Positions 34,516 through 45,304 of a stretch of 64,000 nt of DNA are shown piece after piece. Source of the stretch: Hymenopellis radicata (Eukaryota > Basidiomycota > Agaricomycetes > Agaricales > Physalacriaceae). Every line of letters starts with the position of its first letter. The first letter of the stretch is position 1. A program made the translations under genes and the position numbers. Location: the NCBI GenBank assembly GCA_015501595.1, contig JADNRX010000188.1:1-64000 (forward strand), written 5' to 3'. Under the pieces are notes generated by a model. That model made no database searches. It was not told where the DNA came from and saw nothing but the letters and a program-made list of their open reading frames with translations.

Positions 34516-36074
34516 ATCGTTGAAGCTTAAATCCGATGCTGTACCACCACCTCCACGCTTTAAGCGTGGCTATGTATTTACTACGAATGTACCATCACAA
34601 TCAAAAGCTCCTCCGAGCATTTCTTCCACTTTTACTGCTCCTCCACTTCCTTTACCTCCTGAACATATTCGCAACGATCCTACCATTCAGCAGTCTCTTG
34701 CTGCCGTTGCCAACTATATCGAGGTCAGCACACCAATCAATGTTGACCGCTTTGAGCGACTTCTGGCCAATCATCCCAATCAACCCTTTGTGAAGTCTAT
34801 TACTCGTTCGCTTCGTGAAGGGTTTTGGTCATTGCATGACGGTGAGTGGGAAGCGCACCTCAAAGAGCAGATCAAAGACAATTACTCTACTGAGGAGCGC
34901 GATCTCACTGAGCTGCGCAAACACCGTGATCAAGAAGTCGCTGCGGGTCGCTGGTCACCTGCGCTTCCAGAGGGCTTTAAGCTCCTTCCTGGTATGCGCC
35001 TGTCACCCATGTTCGTGGTGTGGCAGAAAGGTAAATCACGTGTCGTCATGGACCATACTGGCAATGGTCTTAATGAGGGCATTGCGAGAGAGGATGCAAA
35101 AGTGAAGTACGACGACATGCACTCCTTTGGGCAGGTACTGCATGACGTCCTTCAAACTCACCCTTACGAGGAAATCCTGCTCTTCAAGAGTGACATCTCG
35201 AAGGCATTCCTCAATCTCCCTGTTCATCCCATCTGGCAACTGCAGCAGGTTGTCATCGTTGACGGTCACTATTATATTGTGCGCCGTCTCATCTTTGGAA
35301 GTCGTGCATCTCCATACTGCTGGTGCTCGTTCTCCGGTCTGGTTAACTGGATCGCTTGGGAACTTGACGTACTCGGCTTGCACGACTACATGGACGACTA
35401 CTATGGCTGGGACACCAGTCGCAATCTAGTACTCTTTCATGGACAGCGACGTCCACATCGTCAAGTCCAGCTTCTTCTCTTGTGGGACTCTCTTGGCATT
35501 CCCTATGAGGACAAGAAGCAAGAGCACAGTCGTCAGCTCAAGATTATTGGTTTCTGGCTTGATGCCATCTACGGCTCCATTTCCCTCACTCCAGACTCCA
35601 TCAGACGATACAGAGGCCGATATGGTCTGTTGGACAGATGCTAGCAATCTGGGCCTTTCCTTTGTATACGCTGGAAATGGCTTTTGCTATCGACTCCGAA
35701 CTACAACCGGAGTTGATACCTTCTTCAGAGAGCTGTTAGCTATCTTATGTGCTGTCCATCATGCCGCCTCTCGTCCCTATCCACCTCGTACGCTGTTGAT
35801 TCATTCCGACAGCCTCGACTCCGTCTCAGTGTTCGACACTCTGGCTGCTTCTCAGTCAAGTCACAATGCTATCCTCCTTGCTATTGCAGACATTGTCATG
35901 CGTACAGGCATTGACGTACGTGTGAGGCACATCCGCGGGGTTGACAATGTGATGGCAGACATGTTGTCCCGCTTGCTGTTCTCTGACTTCCAGAAACAGT
36001 TTCCCTCCTACCGCATCCGCATTATGGAGCCACCTCGAGAGCTCCTGCCGGTGCGATGGAGAGATTGCTTTTAG
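34502..36074 (+). pseudogene. RT/RNase H (ORF2) of Ngaro copy B, frameshifted
   Basis: ATG at 34502 overlaps the gag stop by 14 nt. RT motifs are present to YMDD. The frame breaks near 35605 at the same 269-bp deletion seen in A and C. RNase H continues in another frame to 36074. Confidence 0.85.
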
Positions 36075-37060
36075 AGGCATTGGGTGAGGGGAGACGCACT
36101 CGTCCCCCTCGCCCATCCATGGACTTGCAGAAATTAGATGAACTTGTCTTATACTTGCAGGCTCATGCTATTGAGACTTCTACACGTCTTAATTACTCTA
36201 CTGGTGCCAGAGATTACGCTCACTTCTGTAAAACACATAACCTGTCTTTGGATCCTACTCCGGAGACCTTATCTCGTTACATTGCGTACACATCACAATT
36301 CATTGCTTCTGCTCCAAAATACTTGTCTGGCGCGAAACATTTCCTCAAAGAGTTCTATCCTCACTTTGCTGACGCTCGTGCATCTGCACTCGTCCAAGCT
36401 ACTATCCGAGGTGCTAAGAAGGTGAGAGCGGATCCTATACATAGGAAACCTCCACTTCGCATCCATCACCTTCAACTCTTTGTCAATATCGCAAATCAGA
36501 CTCAGAAGTACGATGATCTTCTTTTTGCCACCATCATGTCATGTGCCTTCTATGCTGTTCACCGAATGGGAGAACTGGTGCAGCCTAATCAGAAGAAACT
36601 TCGTGATTGGAAGAAGATCATCAAGCGATCCAGTCTCAAATTTGAACCTGGATACGCTGGCTATCGCTTGCCTTATCATAAAAGCGATCCATTCTATCAG
36701 GGCACTGATATACTGTTTACTACTCAGAAAGAGGCTGATCCAATTGCTCTTCTGAAACGGTATGTCTTGCGCAGAGATAAGCTGCATGGTGCTCGAGCGG
36801 CACTCTTCATACGTGACAACGGCGTGGTACCAACTCGATCCTGGTTTGAATCCAAATTCTTTGCGCTGGTGAGTAAAGAGTTTGGTGGTCATTCAGTCCG
36901 TTCTGGAGGCATAACACACTACGCATCTCTGGGACTGGCTGAATCTATTCTTCAAGCCTTAGGTCGTTGGTCATCATCTGCTTGGAAGATCTATATACGC
37001 GACCATCCAGCAGTGCGTGCCGCTCAGCAGTTAGCAGCTCAAAAGAAATCCTCCTATTAA
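36056..37060 (+). CDS. Tyrosine recombinase of Ngaro copy B
   Basis: 334 residues, intact, with the same catalytic Arg/His-x-x-Arg/Trp/Tyr set as copy A. Starts 19 nt before the end of ORF2. Confidence 0.88.
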   Translation: MERLLLEALGEGRRTRPPRPSMDLQKLDELVLYLQAHAIETSTRLNYSTGARDYAHFCKTHNLSLDPTPETLSRYIAYTSQFIASAPKYLSGAKHFLKEFYPHFADARASALVQATIRGAKKVRADPIHRKPPLRIHHLQLFVNIANQTQKYDDLLFATIMSCAFYAVHRMGELVQPNQKKLRDWKKIIKRSSLKFEPGYAGYRLPYHKSDPFYQGTDILFTTQKEADPIALLKRYVLRRDKLHGARAALFIRDNGVVPTRSWFESKFFALVSKEFGGHSVRSGGITHYASLGLAESILQALGRWSSSAWKIYIRDHPAVRAAQQLAAQKKSSY

Positions 37061-38167
37061 AACCTTCCTCATCTTGCGTTTCGTAAACATCTTTCTTCAC
37101 CTCCATCCACCCCTCCACTACACACATGCATAGCACAGTAGGCACTTTACGATACGCTTAATTGATGAGGCCCTTGGGGTCCGATTTGGCCTAACTCCGT
37201 GTGATCTGAAAGCATAGGTCGATGTAAATGCGGATTCCAAGGGTAGGGAGCATTTTCAGAGGCCTCTGCATGCCCCACACCTCTCCATACCCCTATACCT
37301 AACTCCCTTCCACTCAGTTGGCTTAACCGAGTCAAACCGAGTCAAATCATCATTTAGTCAAAAATCTGCATTGTTTGACTAAATGCTGACTCTCTGCTAC
37401 TACTACTGCAGCTACTCCATCCTCTGAGCTCTTCCTAGACTTGTCTAGCCTGTGTCTGGTGTTGTAGTAACAACAGAGGCCACTCACAGGGCGCCCTAGA
37501 AGGTTTAGGCAAAAGTTCCCACGCTCTGCCTTCTGCCTCTTACCATCACCTTCTCCCAGAGGCAAGCAGTTCGTGATCCCTCCAGTCCTCCTGCTCAGGA
37601 CTGATGCCATACCCCTCTAGAGCACTGTCTGAAGCTGCCTAGCCAGCCCCAAAACCAGTCCAGACAGGCCCAAAGTGTCCAATTTGTGGGAAATTCACAC
37701 TTTTGCTCTCCCAGGCAAGCAGCACTTGCTCTACCCAGTCCTCTTGCTCAGGACTGATGCATTGGCATCCTAGAAGTCTATTGGAACCATTTGCCACAGC
37801 CCCAGAGCCCTACAGCTCTTCCTGCTCCCTCTGCTTCCAGTATGTGCCAATGTCTCATATCCAGCTCTTCAGAGCTGATGCCTTTTGTGCCCAGATACCC
37901 ATTCCTTTTCAAGGACTCCTTATCATGGGCTATCTGGTCACAGGTGCGCTCTCTGCACTGTCTCACTCCCCTCCAGCTAATCTGTGTTATCTGGTCACAG
38001 TTAGCTCCGCTTTTTTGCGTCCCCTCCCACCTCTCCCACTGTAATTACAGTAACTACATTTCATGTATTATCTACCATGTACTGTAAGGCACTTTACGAT
38101 ACGCTTAATTGATGAGGCCCTTGGGGTCCGATTTGGCCTAACTCCGTGTGATCTGAAAGCATAGGTC

Positions 38168-38500
38168 TGTTTTAATAGTACTTCACACATCAACTTCTAA
38201 GCCTCCGGACAATGATTAGACATAGGTTTGTATCATATTTGAGTATATTGATACAAATAGATATTAATTTATCGTGAATAAGTATGAGTGTATCTGTAGA
38301 CCTGTACCTCAGAGGACTAATCCACCGAAAATATCATCTGAATTTTTGTATCATATCACTCGAAATGACCACCTGAAAAGATCTCCCTATGACTTGAAGC
38401 CTGAGTTGAAGAGTGTGCTTTACTATTGAAACGACACCAGATCATCCGCCAAAGTGTGAGTCATGTCACCGTGACACGTTGCACCACGGTCATTCACGTA
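38168..38500. other. No gene seen between copy B and a MITE
   Basis: AT-rich unique sequence with no convincing ORF. It may be the promoter side of the DDE-like gene at 38767. Confidence 0.4.
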
Positions 38501-38702
38501 AGGACCCGTGATTATGCTGCCAGAGGTCAATTTTGAAAGTCCCGACAAAATGAGCCAAATTTTCGAGGAAATTTTTGAGCAAAAGATGCAGAACGATCGG
38601 AAACGTCCAAATCTGCATCCAGAATCCGTGGGAAAGTCAATTCTCACCCGGATCCGTGTCGGGACTTTTGCGCCAACCTCTCACAGCATAATCACGGGTC
38701 CT
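38501..38702. mobile_element. Small MITE, TIR AGGACCCGTGATTATGCTG
   Basis: 202 bp with ~50-bp imperfect inverted repeats that begin AGGACCCGTGATTATGCTG and an 8-bp TSD TTCACGTA at 38493-38500 and 38703-38710. The TSD length fits hAT. It sits just upstream of the DDE-like gene, in its probable promoter. Confidence 0.85.
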
Positions 38703-38766
38703 TTCACGTACCAGTTCTTGCTGTATAAGGTTAAATTCCACTCAAGCGAAGCTCGCAACACTAAAT

Positions 38767-40696
38767 ATGGTTATAGTATGGGACGTTACAAGAAAGGTGG
38801 CTCAAAAGCCAATCAAATTCGCGGAAAAAAACCTTCCAACCAATCCTCGCGGCACCAAAGCTAATATGGAGAACCTCTCGCCTGCCGATGCTGCCCTTCT
38901 TCAGGAGCAGGAGCAGCGCAAAAAGGCAGAGAAACATGCTGCTGCCATGGCAGAGAAAGCTGCCCGCCTACAAAAGAAGGTCGCTGATCTGCAACGTGAA
39001 GCAAAGAATGCACGTGATCGCGAAAAGTGGCACAAGAAGGCAAAAGCGGCCTTGCAGCGCAGGCTGAAGGAGAAGGATCTAAAGATAGCCAACTTATACC
39101 TCAGGGTACAGTGTGCGGTTGCGGAAGCTTTGGCCGACAAGCGACAAAATCTGGCAAAACTCGAAAAACTGCTTAACGACGCAAATGCACGACTAGCAAA
39201 GGCAAATGAAGACTCCTCCCAATTGCAGAACCTGTCCTTCAAGCAGAAGTCTGATCTCGTCCTTCTACGAAAGACTCTGCACAACCTAAAGTGCACCGTG
39301 GCCCGTGGACGTCGTCTTCGAGAGCGTGTTCTGGAGAAAGCTCATAAGGCAAAGCTTCTAGCGAAGATGAAGAATAAACATGCCTTCAAGCCACAGATTC
39401 GGACGCTTGCACGAACACTTGTCTCCTGCGGATGTGCCGAGGGCAAGGTGGGCCCGCTCATCAAGGACGTCGCGGCAATATTTGGGGTTACCATTAAGAA
39501 GGTTATGAGCCGTCGTACAGTTCGACGGATCATACTCGAAGGCCTTGTCATGGCCAACGTACAACTCGGGCATGAAATGAATGCTACCGAAGGTCAGTTT
39601 GAGAGCTATTACTATAATAAATCAAACTTACAGAATGTTAGATCTCACGTTAAGTGGCGACAGCACTTCTCGTCGCAATCAAAACTACCAAGCACATCAC
39701 GCAACCTATCGCGTGTTGGAGGTACTTCCTGATGGGACTGTTCGCCTGTCGCTTAAACCCCAGATACGCTTCATGGGTATCCAATCGACAGTGGATCATA
39801 CGACATTGAAATCGAAGGAGTCGTGGGTCAAAACGATGCAGGACATTCTCAGCATCTATGTTGACTCCCCGTTAACTAAGAGAACAGCTGGATACCAGTT
39901 TGACTTACGCGCAATCTGTCGCAAGCTTCGCGGGATGTGTAGTGATCATGTGAATGGGGAAAAGGCAACAGCCGAGGCAATGGAGGAATTAAAACGCGAG
40001 GAGACGATGAAGGGACTTGGCAAAGCAAGAAAAAAAGAGATGGGCTTGGAAGCATTTGAGGAACTTCTCAGAGAATGGAATTGGAAGAAGATAGAAGACG
40101 CCGGAGGCTGGGAGGGATACATGGCCCTCACTCCGGAGGAACGTGCCGTTCGGGATATTGCAACGGTGGACGCGATGATGAAGAGTCTAGGCGAGGAAGA
40201 GTTCAAAACTCTGTCTGCGGAAGAGCAACGTCTGCTTACCTTGTTCGTTTGGTCCGGGTGCTGCATGCACAAGGACCAGAACAGTTTCAAAGGGGGAAAT
40301 GCGGCGATGATGGCAGCATGGAAGGCGCTCGGGCTCCAGGGGCCCATCATCCTCGCGAACAAGGTCAATGCGGCAAAGGTGCGCAATGTCCTCGCACCAG
40401 AGACCGGTTCAAGCACACCTACGGAGGCCGAGATAGCGGCGCTCGAAGCATCCACATTTGGTGGCGCGAAAACGGCATCGCTAGCTGGGGCCATCTTCAA
40501 TAACCGTTGCAATAAGAAGGGTCAAGGAGAGACTCACGTTATCTTCCTCAGCCAGAAAGTCGAGAAACTTGTCCGCCGGTTTCCGCAAACAAATAACACG
40601 CAGTTTGGCAGCCACGGCGAGGCAGCCGGCGAACTGCTCCTTCATCTAAAGGAGTACCGAGAGTTCCTGTTGCATATCAAGACGAAGAAGGTATCG
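38767..40696 (+). CDS. Probable DDE-type transposase of an unassigned fungal family, 3' truncated
   Basis: Exon 1 (38767-39592) encodes a long basic coiled coil (residues ~35-200, Lys/Ala/Gln heptads) then HAFKPQIRTLARTLVSCG and a helix-turn-helix-like RTVRRIILEGL. A 49-nt intron (39593-39641, GTCAGT...TGTTAG) joins to LTLSGDSTSRRNQNYQAHH; the Gly-Asp-Ser/Thr step resembles the first catalytic Asp of several fungal DDE transposases. Exon 2 ends with SGCCMHKDQNSFKGG and NNTQFGSHGEAAGELLLHL, a conserved Cys-His-Lys-Asp motif. An ATG at 38863 is an alternative start. The 3' end is replaced at 40697 by a Ngaro B2 end, so the C-terminus is missing. The family name is not known to me; the DDE call is inference. 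Confidence 0.5.
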
Positions 40697-42660
40697 GTTA
40701 GGCCAAATCGGATCCCAAGGGCCTCATCAATTAAGCGTATCGTAAAGTGCCTTACAGTACATGGTAGATAATACATGAAATGTAGTTACTGCAATTACAG
40801 TGGGAGAGGTGGGAGGGGACACAAAAAAGCGGAGCTAACTGTGACCAGATAACACAGATTAGCTGGAGGGGAGTGAGACAGTGCAGAGAGCGCACCTGTG
40901 ACCAAATAGCCCACAGAAGTGTCCTTGATAAGGAGTCCTTGAAAAGGAATGGGTATCTGGGCACAAAAAGGCATCAGCTCTGAAGAGCTGGATATGAGAC
41001 ATTGGCACATACTGGAAGCAGAGGGAGCAGGAAGAGCTGTAGGGCTCTGGGGCTGTGGCAAATGGTTCCAATAGACTTCTAGGGTGCCAATGCATCAGTC
41101 CTGAACAAGAGGACTGGGTAGAGCAAGTGCTGCTTGCCTTGGGAGAGCAAAAGTGCGAATTTCCCACAAATTGGACACTTTGGGCCTGTCTGGACTGGTT
41201 TTGGGGCTGGCTAGGCGGCTTCAGACAGTGCTCTAGAGGGGTATGGCATCAGTCCTGAGCAGGAGGACTGGAGGGATCACGAACTGCTTGCCTCTGGGAG
41301 AAGGTGATGGTAAGAGGCAGAAGGCAGAGCGTGGGAACTTTTGCCTAAACCTTCTAGGGCGCCCTGTGAGTGGCCTCTGTTGTTACTACAACACCAGACA
41401 CAGGCTAGACAAGTCTAGGAAGAGCTCAGAGGATGGAGTAGCTGCAGTAATAGCAGCAGAGAGTCAGCATTTAGTCAAACAATGCAGATTTTTGACCAAA
41501 TGATGATTTGACTCGGTTTGACTCGGTTAAGCTAACTGAGTGGACTCCCTGAAGCAGGGAGTTAGGTATAGGGGTATGGAGAGGTGTGGGGCATGCAGAG
41601 GCCTCTGAAAATGCTCCCTACCCTTGGAATCCGCATTTACATCGACCTATGCTTTCAGATCACACGGAGTTAGGCCAAATCGGATCCCAAGGGCCTCATC
41701 AATTAAGCGTATCGTAAAGTGCCTACTGTGCTATGCATGTGTGTAGTGGAGGGGTGGATGGAGGTGAAGAAAGATGTTTACGAAACGCAAGATGAGGAAG
41801 GTTTTAATAGGAGGATTTCTTTTGAGCTGCTAACTGCTGAGCGGCACGCACTGCTGGATGGTCGCGTATATAGATCTTCCAAGCAGATGATGACCAACGA
41901 CCTAAGGCTTGAAGAATAGATTCAGCCAGTCCCAGAGATGCGTAGTGTGTTATGCCTCCAGAACGGACTGAATGACCACCAAACTCTTTACTCACCAGCG
42001 CAAAGAATTTGGATTCAAACTAGGATCGAGTTGGTACCACGCCGTTGTCACGTATGAAGAGTGCCGCTCGAGCACCATGCAGCTTATCTCTGTGCAAGAC
42101 ATACCGTTTCAGAAGAGCAATTGGATCAGCCTCTTTCTGAGTAGTAAACAGTATATCAGTGCCCTGATAGAATGGATCGCTTTTATGATAAGGCAAGCGA
42201 TAGCCAGCGTATCCAGGTTCAAATTTGAGACTGGATCGCTTGATGATCTTCTTCCAATCACGAAGTTTCTTCTGATTAGGCTGCACCAGTTCTCCCATCC
42301 GGTGAACAGCATAGAAGGCACATGATATGATGCTGGCAAAAAGAAGATCATCGTACTTCTGAGTCTGATTTGCGATATTGACAAAGAGTTGAAGGTGATG
42401 GATGCGAAGTGGAGGTTTCCTATGTATAGGATCCGCTCTCACCTTCTTAGCACCTCGGATAGTAGCTTGAACGAGTGCAGATGCACGAGCGTCAGCAAAG
42501 TGAGGATAGAACTCTTTGAGGAAATGTTTCGCGCCAGACAAGTATTTTGGAGCAGAAGCAATGAATTGCGATGTGTACGCAATGTAACAAGATAAGGTCT
42601 CCGGAGTAGGATCCAAAGACAGGTTATGTGTTTTACAGAAGTGAGCGTAATCTCTGGCAC
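40697..42660 (-). mobile_element. Ngaro-like copy F, truncated
   Basis: Minus-strand 3' part of an element: B2-A2 40697-41644, B1 41645-41723, 3' UTR and most of YR. The 5' remainder is missing: at 42660 the YR frame is cut and copy C's A1 begins. Confidence 0.88.
41804..42660 (-). pseudogene. Tyrosine recombinase fragment of Ngaro copy F
   Basis: Lacks the first ~50 residues of YR and has a TAG in place of the Trp codon in PTRSWFES (intact in copies A-C). Catalytic His-x-x-Arg and Tyr codons remain downstream of the stop. Confidence 0.85.
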
Positions 42661-43915
42661 TCGATGTAAATGCGGATTCCAAGGGTAGGGAGCGTTTTCA
42701 GAGGCCTCTGCATGCCCCACACCTCTCCATACCCCTATACCTAACTCCCTGCTTCAGGGAGTCCACTCAGTTAGCTTAACCGAGTCAAACCGAGTCAAAT
42801 CATCATCTGGTCAAAAATCTGCATTGTTTGACTAAATGCTGACTCTCTGCTGCTATTACTGCAGCTACTCCATCCTCTGAGCTCTTCCTAGACTTGTCTA
42901 GCCTGTGTCTGGTGTTGTAGTAACAACAGAGGCCACTCACAGGGCGCCCTAGAAGGTTTAGGCAAAAGTTCCCACGCTCTGCCTTCTGCCTCTTACTATC
43001 ACCTTCTCCAGAGGCAAGCAGTTCGTGATCCCTCCAGTCCTCCTGCTCAGGACTGATGCCATACCCCTCTAGAGCACTGTCTGAAGCCGCCTAGCCAGCC
43101 CCAAAACCAGTCCAGACAGGCCCAAAGTGTCCAATTTGTGGGAAATTCGCACTTTTGCTCTCCCAGACAAGCAGCACTTGCTCTACCCAGTCCTCTTGCT
43201 CAGGACTGATGCATTGGCACCCTAGAAGTCTATTGGAACCATTTGCCACAGCCCCAGAGCCCTACAGCTCTTCCTGCTCCCTCTGCTTCCAGTATGTGCC
43301 AATGTCTCACATCCAGCTCTTCAGAGCTGATGCCTTTTGTGCCCAGATACCCATTCCTTTTCAAGGACTCCTTATCAAGGACACTTCTGTGGGCTATCTG
43401 GTCACAGTTAGCTCCGCTTTTTTGCGTCCTTTTCTTTGCGGTTTCACCCCACATCCCTCTCCCAAGCGGCTCACCACCGCTTCTTCGAGCTCAACACTCC
43501 GTTCAGCGTGCTATACCTCCCTGGGCTCGGTGTCCTCCTTGTACTTCCTTGTCATCGTCAATCAGTGGTACAGCTCAACCTGTGCTTGCGACCGAGTTCA
43601 ACACCTGGTCGTACAACGTGTGCCTGACTCCCTCACAAGGAGTGTAAATCAGGGGGCTGATTGTGAGACGAGTTCGCTCTCCGAGTGCGCCGTAACACGT
43701 TCGCTCGTTGAGTGTTCGATAGGCTTGGTTAAGGATCGGTCGTACATCTTGTTCAGGCGCTCTCTATTCGCTCATTACCTGGGTGTTCTCTCTGCGAGAG
43801 CATTTGCGTTCTGAGGAGTAGACTAGCCAAAAGGCAGCAAGAGGGCGAGAAGCCTGCGCAGACAGCCTTAGGTTGCACATTCTGCTGAGAACGTTCCTGA
43901 ATCAGGAAGCGGACT

Positions 43916-45304
43916 ATGTCCTCGGACGATGATCTCAATGTTATCGATGAAACCCCTTCTCCCTCTCGCTCCCGCTCTGCGACACGCTCCTACGTCGCTC
44001 CCTCTCCCTCTCCACCACGTACCGCTACGCACTCTGTTGCAGACGAATCCGATGCGGATCACCGCGAAGAGGTTCGTCAACGTGCAGAGCAACTGGAGCA
44101 GCTCGTCGCAGACTTTGCTGATGGTACCATACCGTCCTACAACGAGTTCCTGCGACTCGCTCGGGAGACTGGTGCCTCAGCTGGAGAACTGGACGACTAT
44201 GTCGAACAAGTCGTTCAGATCATTGCCGCTCGAGAGGAGCACCACGACGGATCGGCTCCCCCCGATCCAGACCTCGCAGCGCAGCAAGCCGAGCAACAAG
44301 CTGCGCTTAAGCGCGCTGTTGAGGAGGCTGCATGGGCCGCACTTGGTGCGCGTCTCGATGCAGCTGCTGGAAAGCGTGCGCCCGAGCCTGGTCCCGTCGC
44401 TGGACCGACCTCAGCTGCGCTGCTCTCCAAGTTACTTGGAGCGGAGCCTACTCCGTCAGGCATCTCTGCCTCAGTCCTCTCCTCCGCTCCGCATCTCGCG
44501 CAGTTGGCCTCACCAACCAACCTCTCTCCACACCTCCAAGAGTCTCAGCGTCTCCGTCGGCTCTTTACCAATGATAAGGATGTCGACGCTATCATCAATG
44601 TGTGTCAGACGCAGTCACTCCACGACCCGTTTGCATGCTCTCTCTGGCGCTCAATCGTGCTGGACCAGTACGTGGATTTTGAGAAACTCTATGCCTCGAT
44701 CCACTCTGGCACGAATCAGCAAGAGGACACGAAGGACTTTGCTGGGGGCTTTGTGCTCATCCGCAAGGACCACGTCTCTGCGCGCCGAGCTCTCACTCAA
44801 GAGTCCGAGTGGACACGCGTCTTTGATGCGTATGCCACCGGTGTTGGGCTTATCTACCCTCACCGCAAGGACGAACTCCAGGGCTATCGCGTACTCATTG
44901 TGGAACTATTCCGCGCCACGCCCTCGAATCCAGCGTTCCCTATTTGCTGTGATAAGGAGACTCGCACTCGCTATGCTAACTCTCCTTTCAATCTCAATGA
45001 CCGCAATGCGCTCCAGTTACCGCTTCTTACAGAGATGTTACGCACCTCTGAGGCGGCTAATCCACGCAAGCGGTCTTCTGATTCTAGCAGCTCGCAGCCT
45101 GCGACACGTCGTCGTGTCATCTGCCAGAATTGGAATCTGGGCAAATGCCCATCTCCGTGCCCGGGTAGCCGTGTACACGGTACTTGCAGTGAGTGCGGAG
45201 GAAAGCACACCGCCAAAAGCCACCCAGCCTGCCTCGTCCTCCTCGAAGCCAAGCAAGCTGTCAGTCGTGCAGGACCGAGTTCAGGCGGCAATGTCGAAGC
45301 CTAA
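43916..45304 (+). CDS. Gag of Ngaro copy C, intact
   Basis: 462 residues from ATG at 43916 (MSSDDDLNVIDETPSPSRSR). Ser/Pro/Arg-rich N-terminus, Glu/Ala/Gln coiled-coil region, a central conserved block (NDKDVDAIINV, DPFACSLWRSIVLDQYVDF, SARRALTQESEWTRVFDAY) and a C-terminal Cys/His cluster for nucleic-acid binding. This is the best full-length gag in the window, as it lacks the N-terminal deletion of A and B and the single-base losses of D. It ends GGNVEA-TAA, overlapping the ORF2 start by 14 nt. Confidence 0.85.
   Translation: MSSDDDLNVIDETPSPSRSRSATRSYVAPSPSPPRTATHSVADESDADHREEVRQRAEQLEQLVADFADGTIPSYNEFLRLARETGASAGELDDYVEQVVQIIAAREEHHDGSAPPDPDLAAQQAEQQAALKRAVEEAAWAALGARLDAAAGKRAPEPGPVAGPTSAALLSKLLGAEPTPSGISASVLSSAPHLAQLASPTNLSPHLQESQRLRRLFTNDKDVDAIINVCQTQSLHDPFACSLWRSIVLDQYVDFEKLYASIHSGTNQQEDTKDFAGGFVLIRKDHVSARRALTQESEWTRVFDAYATGVGLIYPHRKDELQGYRVLIVELFRATPSNPAFPICCDKETRTRYANSPFNLNDRNALQLPLLTEMLRTSEAANPRKRSSDSSSSQPATRRRVICQNWNLGKCPSPCPGSRVHGTCSECGGKHTAKSHPACLVLLEAKQAVSRAGPSSGGNVEA

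Larger units (their letters stand above)
31840..38167 (+). mobile_element. Ngaro-like YR retrotransposon, copy B
   Basis: 6.3-kb plus-strand copy: A1 31840-32654, 5' leader, gag, ORF2, YR, B1 37140-37218, A2 37219-38021, linker plus B2 to 38167. Both ends are complete (TCGATGTAAATG ... GAAAGCATAGGTC) with no target duplication, as expected for YR integration. It forms a large inverted repeat with copy A. Confidence 0.92.

Noticed and set aside
31840..38167. A repeats taken as LTRs of an LTR retrotransposon
   Set aside because: The element encodes a tyrosine recombinase, no integrase, and has A1 at one side but B1-A2-B2 at the other with no TSD, which fits split direct repeats.
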